Below, piece by piece: positions 23,401 to 32,337 of a stretch of DNA of 64,000 nt. Under the pieces are notes generated by a model, which did no database searches, was not told where the DNA came from, and saw only the letters and a program-made list of their open reading frames with translations. How positions within the stretch are numbered: the stretch's first letter is position 1; every line of letters begins with the position of its first letter. Position numbers and translations under genes: made by a program. This stretch comes from Aphelidium insulamus (lineage: Eukaryota > Aphelidiomycota > Aphelidea > Aphelidiaceae): contig JAZDSV010000001.1 of NCBI GenBank assembly GCA_036784855.1, positions 248,001 through 312,000 of the forward strand. The letters run 5' to 3'.

Positions 23401-25331
23401 TCGCGTAACGAAAAAGGCTTTACATTATCTGACATCTTGGAATAGGCGCCAATTCGTGCAAATGAATCGCTGTCCACTCCGATCGTGATTAAATCCTCAA
23501 GGAATTGATCCAATGCATGGTTTGTGTAGCACACGCAGACGATGCGCTTCTTGGTGTTATCGTGGATAAGCTTGGCTAGCACAGCGCCGCAAAAGGACTA
23601 GTTATCAGCGTCGCGTTCATCTAGTCCGAAAATAATGCCTACCTTGCCAGTGCCGGGCGGACCCTGGATAATGCCAATTTCGTTAGAAATCGCAGTGACG
23701 ACTGCATCGCGCTGAGAAACATCCAGACACACAGGCTTCTTGTAGGTTGTTCCCAAGATGCTGTTGACGTTCTCTCCCGGCGCAAGTGCACGCAGCTTGT
23801 CTACTATCGGTGCCACTTGCGCGTGATATGATGGCGGTTTAACTACTATAATTAAAAAAACCAATTCAAATGTGAATTGAAGTATCTACAGACCCTCGTG
23901 AGCTTGCCCTGGGGCCCAGCGGACTAACGCTTGCTCAAAAGGGAGATGCGATATCTCTTGCAGTCGAGACAAAACAGGCTTGATCGAAAACATGCTGCAC
24001 GGAACTTGTACCAGCTTGACTCTGTGGACATTAAGCCGCAGCAATTCGTCGATATCCTTAATAGACGCCATCTCCAACCCAATAGTGCTTGGATCTTTGC
24101 AGAGTTCTCTGTCTTCACGGCGGGATACGGTAGCAAATAGTTGAGCGTGATCGTCAACTAAAATGGCTACGATCGATCCGAGAGCTAAAAGCGACTTGTT
24201 CATCTTCCAAAATCGGTCTCGTTGCTTTGCATTTTTCAAGTTGCTTAGTGCACTATTCATAATCTCTACGCCGATGTATGCCTTGTCTCGGCGTTGCGGG
24301 TTTCTGGGAATCTGCAGGTTGAAGTACGTCCTGGTGTAAAAGGTTCGACGCTTTCTACGTGCTGCGCCAGAGTCCCGGGCCACCTTGATTCCCAACTCTT
24401 CGCGTAGCGGCGACAAGAAATCTTCGCGCATCAAGCGAAACTGTCTGCCAACATAACGATCTACGGCATCATCGGCGCCGGCTGTATCCCACAACTCGCA
24501 GGCAAGCGGGAGGAATGGTGCAGTGGTGCAGTGCAACTCTTCACTAGTGGGATAAATGGCAATGTTGCGGAAATTGGTCTTGTCATTGTCGTGTCTCCCG
24601 CCAGCGTAGTAAGCACCCTTGGGTAGATCGAGCGTAACGGCGCCAGCTGAAGCTTCATCGCCGTCAGCTCGCAATTGCGCGTCGAGAAGCTTGCCGTAGT
24701 CGCGAACAATATCAGTCGTCGAGCCGAGGAGATACTTGGAGCACACAAGCAGAATGTGCTCGCATCTGTCACGATCGATTTCTTTGCACAGGGCCAGACG
24801 CAATAGAAACCAAGCTGCAGTAGCCTCATCACGGAGCACGCCAGCTTTTAAATGGTCGGTAAAGCTCTTGAAAAACATTGGCGCTTCGTAAACTGTCACT
24901 ATGATCGACTCAAAGAACATCATTCGAGTAGCAAGCATGTTCTCGTCCTTGAAGAAGCGCTGCAGAAATGGCACTGCGTACACGTTGAGAAATACCTCGG
25001 TGAAGTCCACCGAGAGCGCCTGCAAGCCAAACTCGCTGGACACCAAGTCGCTCATAACGTCCCACACGGTTTCGTACTCGCGCATACAGTTGAAGAATAA
25101 CTTGGCCTCTGGTGGCGAATTAACTTCCCTTGCACCACCCTTGTGGATGATGTACCTGCAATGCGTGAGTGAGAGAGCACTAGTGCGGTGACGATAGTAT
25201 GCGGTATCTTGCATAAACTTTTTACGATCTTTTCCAAGGTTCATATGTGCGCCATTAGCGCACGAATTTCTGGGCGATGAGGACATGCCACGTGCACGGC
25301 CGGCACCACGGCGGTTGCGCTGAAAGCTCAT
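17452..25331 (-). CDS. ZNFX1-type SF1 helicase fused to three CbbX-type AAA+ domains
   Basis: Model: complement(join(17452..18500, 18547..18702, 18779..20720, 20760..22678, 22733..23597, 23643..23845, 23894..25331)), 2,523 residues. About 1-480: RG-rich start and a helical region as in ZNFX1. Helicase: motif I GPPGTGKS (split by a 45-nt intron, about 542-548), II MEEAGE, III GDHMQLRP, then QHRMRPEI, DNFQGEESD and VALSRAR. A Cys/His cluster follows (NFX1-like, e.g. CGIHQCGLRC). A coiled coil and helical region lead to AAA+ domains with Walker [17 protein letters not shown] and GPPG|TGKTS and intact Walker B ([24 protein letters not shown]). The tail has AGYEWLPVTGGYRCEGG. ZNFX1 helicases act on RNA in silencing and antiviral sensing; CbbX-type AAA+ are remodelling hexamers. 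Such fusions are known from fungi and some protists, but function is not established. Start: first ATG of the open frame. Confidence 0.88.
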
Positions 25332-25407
25332 TTAGGGCGCGTTAAAGGATCGCAGCCCGTATTTAACCGTCTTCAATCGTGTGGCTTAGCCTTGTGAGAA
25401 ATCATGT

Positions 25408-25457
25408 GCGTCAGAAATCATACATGTGACAGCTGTCACATGCATGATTTCTGACGC
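25408..25457. repeat. 50-bp near-perfect palindrome upstream of the helicase-AAA gene
   Basis: Two 25-nt arms (25408-25432 and 25433-25457) with no spacer and a single mismatch, centred on CAG|CTG. It ends 77 bp before the start codon of the helicase-AAA gene. It could be a tall hairpin in RNA, a cruciform, or a dimeric binding site. Confidence 0.9.
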
Positions 25458-25533
25458 TTTCCCACGTGAAATTCGCAATTGTCCGATTGTCCGGCATCCA
25501 TGGTTGTTGTGTATTTTCTATTCGAGTACCATG

Positions 25534-25737
25534 CTCCCAGCAGTGCAGCTTCCTAAATATGAATTATTTTATATTTTATAAATATGACTATTTTATACTT
25601 TCCAAGTCGTCTTTACTTGATGCCCACCGCCACCACTCTCCCAGCAGTGCAGCTTCCTAAATATGAATATTTTATACTTTCCAAGTCGTCTTTACTTGAT
25701 GCCCACCGCCACCACTCTCCCAGCAGTGCAGCTTCCT
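25534..25737 (+). repeat. 79-bp direct tandem repeat, about 2.4 copies
   Basis: Units start at 25590 and 25669 (period 79) and are nearly identical through CTTTCCAAGTCG and CCAGCAGTGCAGC to CTTCCT; a partial third copy covers 25534-25564. Non-coding, between the helicase-AAA gene and the 3' end of the kelch-like gene. Confidence 0.88.
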
Positions 25738-25788
25738 GAATTTAAAGAGCAGTTTACAGTGTAAGAAGTGTTTGTCTATTGAGTGCCA

Positions 25789-27543
25789 CTACAGGCTGTA
25801 AAAGTTGGTCTTGGCCGGTCGAACAATCTCCTGCTGGACCATGCGCCGCTTAAAGATGTAAATGGCCACGCCCACGGCCAGCAGCAGCACCGCGAACCCA
25901 ATGCCAATATATATCAATGTCCACAGGTCCGCGGATATCGCAGACTTGTCGGTCTGCAGGGCAATCAGCACCGTGGGCAACAGTGCCGCGGCGCTGCTGG
26001 AAACTGACGAGACTCCCGCTCGGATCGCAGTGGTGGTGGGCGACGCGGCGCTTGCGGCGGTTGGCACAACGGCCTTGATTGCCACACCCGGGGCGGTGAC
26101 ATTGGCCAGCTGGAACGCGACGGCAACTTCGACCGAGTTGAGAACAATGGCGGAGCTGGCGGTGGTGCTCTGGCCACCGAATTTGAGCAGCTGCTGCGTG
26201 GTGGCGCCCGTCACGTTGTTGTAGCTGTTGAGCACGATCAGCGAGTGGAGCAGCGAGCCCGTGCCCGCCGGCTGTTCCACCTTCCAGTACCAGGTGGAGG
26301 TGTTTGTCGGGGACGGCATGGCCAGCATGTTGGTGTTCCAGAGAGTGGGCGCGCCACTCACGAGCCAGATCTCGCGGTACAGCGCGTTCCATACGGCGCG
26401 ATGGTCGTACCGGCCCTGCACCTGTCCGCCCAGCAGCAGCGGTGCCGACCATGTCACGGCGCCCTGCACCGATCCATCTAGCCGGCAGTAGTAGAGCGCC
26501 TGGTTGGTGACGGGATACGTGACCAGGGCAGAGTCTGTCACGGGGTACCGGCCGCCAAATATCACCAGTGTCGTGGTGGTGGTGTTTGTGCCGGCATCCA
26601 GCGCCACCGCCGCCGTCATCGAGTGCCGACTCAGGCCCGGCCCCAGCTCTGTGCGCACCCCAATGTCGTACTCGTACCGCTGGTAGGTGCTGTTGTAGCG
26701 CACGTTCAGCGCCACGGTGCTGTTGTACACTGTGCCCCGCGTGTCATACCCACCTGGAGCGTTACAGACAGTGACGACAAATGCGTCCGCCACGCACCGT
26801 GAATGTACCACTGCGCAGACACCGGGTCAAAGGCGATGGCGGCCTTGGAGCGGGCGCGCAAACGCGACGACGCCAGCGTCACCTTTGTGCAGTTGACGGT
26901 GACAGTGACGTTCTGGCGCACCAGCACCTGCGTCCACGTGACATTGTCGCCGGCCAGAACCGTCTGGTTGTACGCGTCCTCGTAGGTCACATTGCACGGG
27001 TAGGTGGTCTCGTTGGGCGCGGGCAGGCCGCGGTCGATGGCAAAGTTCCAGCGCTCCGTCGCCACGTCCAGCACCCACACGTCCGAGAAGGCCGCACTGG
27101 CGTTCTCCCCGCCAAACAGCAGCGCCAGTGTGCCGTCCGCGTTCGGCTGCATGACGTGGAAGGCGCGCGCCTCTGGCAGCGCCGACCGGTTGGCGGAGGC
27201 CAGTGTCCACGACAGCGTGGCCATGCTCCAGCGCCAGAAGCGATAGTCATAGAGGCTGCCGTTCACGTCCGCGGTGCGCATGATGCCTCTACGCGTACGC
27301 AGGTCAGACGGGCAGGTGTCAGGCAACCAAGTGCAGTTTGTGCACCCACCCAAACATGTAGGCCACGTCGGCGCCACCGCCACTGATCATTGCGTGGCCA
27401 TAGCGTGCCAGCGCGTCAGAGTCGGCGGGGGTCACTTGCACCGCCACAGTCCGGTCGGTCCAGTTCTGCGCGGCAGCGGTGTTGAACATGCATGCCGATG
27501 CCGCTGTCAGCAGTAGCAGCAGGAGCAGCCACGACCCGGCCAT
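25789..27543 (-). CDS. Kelch-like type I membrane protein
   Basis: Model: complement(join(25789..26753, 26798..27288, 27350..27543)), 549 residues. A signal peptide (SWLLLLLLLTAASACMF, about residues 4-20) is followed by repeats with kelch features: VAYMFGGIMRT, LALLFGGENAS with SDVWVLD next to it, AQWYIHGGYDTRG, TLVIFGGRY and LLKFGGQS. Many N-x-S/T sites suit an ectodomain. One membrane helix (LIYIGIGFAVLLLAVGVAIYIF) and a short tail of about 20 residues with basic residues end the protein. Both introns rebuild a GG pair of a kelch blade when spliced, supporting the model. Probably a cell-surface or endomembrane beta-propeller receptor or adhesion protein; ligand unknown. Confidence 0.78.
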
Positions 27544-27631
27544 CTGGGTGCTGAGTACGCGTAGATGGCTGTTTGGCGGGCGCCGCGACAGTTTGACGTG
27601 GTTGTCAGGCGCACACACGTACTCCGCCAGC
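27544..27631. promoter_or_regulatory. 88-bp head-to-head promoter region
   Basis: The start codons of the kelch-like gene (-) and of acireductone dioxygenase (+) are 88 bp apart, so transcription of both must start from this interval or within flanking 5' leaders. No TATA element is obvious. Confidence 0.5.
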
Positions 27632-28320
27632 ATGGTAAGCGCGTGGTTCCTGGATGCGCAGCGTGCCGTGGCACCCGGTGCAGATCGCCGTCTGCCGCAC
27701 AAGTCGGCGCGCGCGCTGTCCATGGCCGATGTGACGGCGCGCACGGGGGTGCTGCACGCGCACATTGCCGTGGACGGCGACTATGCGCGGGCATTGGACG
27801 CCTTCTGCCAGCCGCGCGGCTACAAGAACCGTGACCAGGTACGGCGTATTGCCATACGGGATGCACCGCCACCATGATGTGACGCCGTGTGTGCCATCGC
27901 AGCTCAGCATCGACCGCCAGCACCTGGCCGACTTTGACGCCAAGCAGCGCGCCTTCTACCAAGAGTACGCGGCGATGTTCACCGTAGTCTCGACGCTCAC
28001 CCACCGCACACCGCAGACACATCCACGAAGATGAAGAGGTGCGCTACGTGCTGAGTGGCCGCGGCTACTTTGACGTGCGCGATGGCGCGAAACCTGTGAG
28101 TGGCGGCGGCGGCGGCGACCCTGAATGGATCCGCATCGAGGTGGTGGCTGGGGATCTGTTGGTGCTGCCGGCTGGCTGTCTGCACCGCTTCACGCTGGAC
28201 ACCGCCGAGTGTCTGGGCGTGGTGCGACTCTTTCAAGATGCGCCAAAGTGGGAGGCGATTCCGCGCCCGGCTGCCGACACTCACCCCGCTCACACTGCCT
28301 ATGCCGCCGGCCTGCATTGA
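27632..28320 (+). CDS. ADI1: Acireductone dioxygenase (methionine salvage)
   Basis: Model: join(27632..27838, 27903..27964, 28017..28320), 190 residues. The cupin enzyme oxidises acireductone to the keto acid precursor of methionine and formate in the 5'-methylthioadenosine salvage pathway, using Fe(II). Metal ligands are seen as HIHEDEE (His91, His93, Glu97) and LPAGCLHRF (His146); other family marks are the start MVSAWFLD and the strand GYFDVRD. A Gly-rich insertion of about 13 residues (about 113-125) sits in the loop after GYFDVRD, making the protein slightly longer than the usual 180. The His91 and Glu90 junction is formed by a 52-nt intron. Head-to-head with the kelch-like gene. Confidence 0.92.
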
Positions 28321-28400
28321 GGTATTCCAGGCATACAGGCATGTCACAAGAACATAGCACTAGACCTTAAATATTGTATGTACATGTATAAACAGGGCGG

Positions 28401-30127
28401 CTAAAGGCGCATCCAGCGCTTCAGTTGCACTTCCATCTCGCCGCGGCTCTTCTCCGTGTGCACATTGACGGTGGGTATGATGTGCCGCGGTCGCAGGCCC
28501 GTCACAAACATTTCCAGCTCGCTGAACGATGAGTGCTCCGAGTACGGCACGGCAAAGCATAGTACGCGCTCGTCCCGCGAACAATAAGTCATCTTGAGCG
28601 ACGGCGGGGATGATTCCCCATCTGTTTGGGGCTTGGCGTTGGTGCGTGCAGTGTGCGTCCATCCAGTGGGCCGAAATGCGATCAAGCTGTCACAGTGTGT
28701 CGCATAGTGTCGCAGATAGTCGTGCAATGACTGCGGCAACTATGTTAACTAAATGATGGATACAGACGTTCAACTGCATAAATATTATTGTCACACCTCT
28801 GGACTGAGAGCGCCCATGGACACGACGTGGACGGCGGCAGAGAGCGGATCGTCGGTGAGCATGTCATTCAGTGCCGCATCGTCCAAACACTTGACTATTG
28901 CTTCCTTGCGCGAGTTACAGTACACTTTCGAGTGCAGTGCCCGGGCAATGGCTGCGTGTAACGGTGAGAAGCAATATTATCCATTATTATCCATGCACAG
29001 CGCTTGCCCATGAACACGCGCTCCTTGCCAATTAGATACGTGCCCACCAGGAAGAGTGTCTTTTGTTGTATTCCTCCGTCTGTAGGAACTGCCAACGTTA
29101 AAGCGTTATCGCCGATACAACTGTCGCCCACAAGACACACGGCATTGTCAGCATCATTGTCAGCATCATTGACATCGTCGTTTCCATCACTCTCCACCAA
29201 GTCGATTATAGCGGGCTTAGTCGCGTTCTTTCTCCTGGCGGCAAACATGTCGGTGATCTTGCGCTGACCGGCCGCTTTCAGCGCGGCATCCTTGTCCAGC
29301 TGTGCCCAGCGCTTGGCCTCCAGCACCACTGCATGCAGCCTGCTGCTGTGGTCGCCTACCTGCGCCGCACCGACATCATCGGCCGCCAGTCGCACCAGAG
29401 CGCAGACCTCGTCCAGCGTCTGCTGTTGAGACGGGAAACAGTGGTGTGGCCGGCAGTAGGTGGTGTCCAAGTAGAGCACGTCGACCAGGCCCGCCAGCCG
29501 CTGCAGATGCGGATGCTGCAGGTGTGCCGCGTGAGACGCCCGAAAGTCGCCCGTGTGCAGAATGTGTCGCACCGCGCCACCCACTCCCACCGCAAAGTGT
29601 ATCAGCACGGCGCCCGGGCAGCTGTGGACCATGGATTCATTAGTAATAGTCTTAATAATGACACACGCGGCTGCGTACTGGTTGGCATCGATGAATGTGA
29701 CGCGCACGCCCTCCACCACTACTGGTTCGTCCAGCGGCACGGCGACGATGCAGTCGGGCGCTACATTGAGCTGCTGTATGACGAGCCGACGCGTCACAGC
29801 CGAGCAGTAGATGAGACCGTGCCGGAACGCCGATGTCAGCCCTCCGTAGTGGTCCGAGTGGAAGTGGCTGTGCACGTCAAGTAGCTGGAGTATATGCACA
29901 CGCACAGGCGCGTACGAGAGAAAGTAGACCGAGACGCCGGGAATGGCACCGTAGGAGAAGGCATCGACGGAGAATTTTGTGCCTATGTATGTATGTACGT
30001 ACATCAAGCATCATGTATATAGATACGGATGTGTACATATGCACGCGCCACTTGACCTGCCTGAAATGAGCTTGTAGAAGGGACAGGAGCGTCGCGGCTT
30101 CTTTGTGGCCGCCTCTGACGCGGTCAT
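28401..30127 (-). CDS. SNM1A/DCLRE1A-type metallo-beta-lactamase DNA cross-link repair nuclease
   Basis: Model: complement(join(28401..28730, 28797..28951, 29008..29621, 29679..29867, 29916..29982, 30061..30127)), 473 residues. Order of motifs: RRSCPFYKLISG, TKFSVDAFSYG, the metal motif HFHSDHYGGL, DANHCPGAVL, ILHTGDFRA, YLDTTYC, GTYLIGKERVF, AFRPTGWTH, PYSEHSSF and IIPTVNV: the whole MBL/beta-CASP nuclease core of SNM1A/PSO2, a 5' exonuclease for interstrand cross-link repair. A low-complexity acidic insertion (around KPAIIDLVESDGNDD) splits the beta-CASP region. No PIP or UBZ4 N-terminus is seen. Two introns are multiples of three and hide in the open frame. Introns 1 and 4 need GC donors (CAG|GCAGGT, ATGG|GCAAGC). 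A longer start at 30232 would add a Thr/Asn-rich leader. Confidence 0.87.
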
Positions 30128-30597
30128 GATTACGTCCCGATTGTATTGTGACTGTGACTGTGCTGTGCTGAACGAGAAGCGTGTTGTTGTTGTTGTTGTT
30201 CTTGTTCTGCACTGACTATGCATGTACACCATATATATGGGTAATTGCTGTGAATTAATGGCATCTGTATGCCAAGTCGAGCACGGGTTCTACCACTGCA
30301 CAACAGTTAGAATCATTTGCGGTGTACAATCAGCTGTCGTGTGATTGTGACAGTGGTTGTGTGACCTTGTGGACGCTCCACTGCATGAGAACGCGCGGTT
30401 GTTGTCGTGTGTATTGGCCGTGCATATGCGTGTACATTGTACATATGCGCGGTTAGATGCTATGAATGGGGGAGTATGTAGACCGCAGCTGTTGCAATCT
30501 GGTACACATCTAGTACAAGAGTGTAATGCACAAATACTTCATGTGATACATATGTATGTTTCATGCAGCGACATAGCCTGCAGCGAACTAACACGTA
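30128..30597. other. Non-coding gap
   Basis: Contains a (GTT)n tract near 30180-30200 and TG/CATATG-rich sequence. No coding frame or RNA gene recognised. It must hold the SNM1 promoter and the 3' region of the dehydrogenase. Confidence 0.4.
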
Positions 30598-31734
30598 TCA
30601 ACGACCGCCAGTGGCAGAGGTGGATCGTGGCGGGGGATCGTCGGCGCATGGGAATCGGAATACGGCCTTGCTGATGGAGCGCTGCTTGAGCATGTCCAGC
30701 GCCAGGTTGTACTCGCGCAGCAGTACGTCCATAATGCCCAGGCTCTTAAAGTCCAGCTGCTCGGCCAGGTCCGCCACCAGCTGCACGGCCTCGGCAAACG
30801 TGAACGGGTTGACCTTGGCGCCCAGGATGACCAGCTCGCGGTCAAACACCTCGTACGGGTCCATGGCCACGCTGGACCCCTTGGGACAGCAGCCAAACAG
30901 CAGCAGCCGGCCACCGCAGCCCAGCAGTGGCAGCGCCTGCTGAATGGCCGGCGGATAGCCACTGCAGTCCACCAGCACGTCGTACTCGCCCAGTTGCGAC
31001 GATGATGCGGGCAGCGATGCCGGGTCCACGCACCGGAATCCCGCACGCTCCACCACCGCGCGTCTCGCCTCACTCGGCTCCGAGATGGTGAGCAGCCGCT
31101 GGCCACGGTGCCGCAGCAGCAGCGCCCACAGCATGCCGATAATGCCGCCTCCGAGGATGAGGATGCGCGTGTGTGACTGGAGCGGTGTCTGGCCGGCGCG
31201 GTTCAGCTGCGCATAGCCGCGCAGAATGCACGAGTACGGCTCGCACAGCACCGCTTCGCGCACGTCCATTCCGGCCGGCAGGGCGTAGACGCGCGCGGCC
31301 GGCACCTTGAGATGGGTGGCCCAGCCGCCGTGGCGGTACACACCCACCGGTCCACACCCCGGATGCTTCATCTGCTGGCAAAAGTGGGGCTGGCCGGCGC
31401 GACACGGCTGACAGGCGCCGCACTGTCCGTTCGGGTTCAGCGTGCACAGCGCGCCAATGGGCAGCAGTGCCGGGTCCACATTGCGGCCGACGGCGCGCAC
31501 ATAGCCCGATATCTCGTGGCCCATGATCAGTCCGCGGGCGGCATCCTCGGGCGGCGGCGCCGACGGGAACTCGCCGGCAATGATGTGCAGGTCGGTGCCG
31601 CAGATGCCGCTGTACGCCACCTCGATCACCACCGAGTCGGCGTCGGCATCGTCGCCGTCATTGATGGTGGGCAGGGGCGCGTCTTCGTCAAACACAATTT
31701 TGCCGTCCAGCAGGCGCAGTGCATGCATGGACAT
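30598..31734 (-). CDS. Zinc-dependent medium-chain alcohol/polyol dehydrogenase
   Basis: Single-exon gene of 378 residues, the usual length for the MDR family. Catalytic zinc site: Cys in GICGTDLH and His-Glu in GHEISG. Structural zinc: four Cys in QCGACQPCRAGQPHFC. Rossmann motif GGGIIGMLWALLLR, followed by SEPSEARR, where a Glu after the second strand favours NAD over NADP. The substrate region (CEPYSCILRG) looks like sorbitol, arabinitol or threonine dehydrogenases, so oxidation of a polyol or similar secondary alcohol in the cytosol is likely, but the substrate cannot be fixed. Lack of introns and higher GC content set it apart from its neighbours; transfer from bacteria is possible but untested. 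Confidence 0.87.
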   Translation of the reverse strand: MSMHALRLLDGKIVFDEDAPLPTINDGDDADADSVVIEVAYSGICGTDLHIIAGEFPSAPPPEDAARGLIMGHEISGYVRAVGRNVDPALLPIGALCTLNPNGQCGACQPCRAGQPHFCQQMKHPGCGPVGVYRHGGWATHLKVPAARVYALPAGMDVREAVLCEPYSCILRGYAQLNRAGQTPLQSHTRILILGGGIIGMLWALLLRHRGQRLLTISEPSEARRAVVERAGFRCVDPASLPASSSQLGEYDVLVDCSGYPPAIQQALPLLGCGGRLLLFGCCPKGSSVAMDPYEVFDRELVILGAKVNPFTFAEAVQLVADLAEQLDFKSLGIMDVLLREYNLALDMLKQRSISKAVFRFPCADDPPPRSTSATGGR

Positions 31735-32337
31735 GACTCTTCCTTGTGCAGCGTGTGGTTGTAAGGCTGTGTGTATATGGCCGTGCGAGCAGTGTGGCGC
31801 AGGAATGCGCGATTTGACTCGGCGGTGGCGGTGGCGTCGCGGTGTGAATGCTTTTTTCTCTCACGCGTGACTGTGATGCCTTATGCGTGCCAAACGCTTA
31901 TCAAGGTGCGTTTGGCACATATCTCATTCAGCAGAACAGAATAGCTGAGCGCTGTAGCTGTTCTTTGCCCATTTATGCAGCAAGTACACAATGAGACTTG
32001 AGCTATATTGTGTCCACAAGTGCAATAACATTTCCATTAATTTGGCATCATGTTACTTGAATTGTATTGTAGTACTTCAAACGCTATGCCAACACTCCAT
32101 GCCACATACATCACCATGCACATATACATGTGTAAGCCACACAGAACAGCGCACAATGCAGCAGACGAGGCGATGGAAAGCCAAAACACTTTGCCGCCGT
32201 CTGATTGAGCAGCCGAGTGTTTCGGCGTTTCATCCATCCAGCATCTCCAAAGCCTACTTAAGCGCGCTCAATTCCGGTCTGCGGCTGTTTCTCCGCGCTC
32301 ACGTACACACAACCGATACCTCAAACGATACCACGTA
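31735..32337. other. Intergenic region between divergent genes
   Basis: Separates the dehydrogenase (-) from the first secreted repeat protein (+) and must hold both promoters. The only clear element is the inverted repeat at 31887-31918. The last 170 bp share a degenerate block with the region upstream of the second secreted paralogue (e.g. GCAGAC.AGGC.ATGGA and GGCGTTTCA). Confidence 0.5.
31887..31918. repeat. Perfect 11-bp inverted repeat with 10-nt loop
   Basis: GTGCCAAACGC at 31887-31897 is mirrored by its exact complement at 31908-31918. About 150 bp upstream of the dehydrogenase start; could be an operator-like site or an RNA hairpin. Confidence 0.8.
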
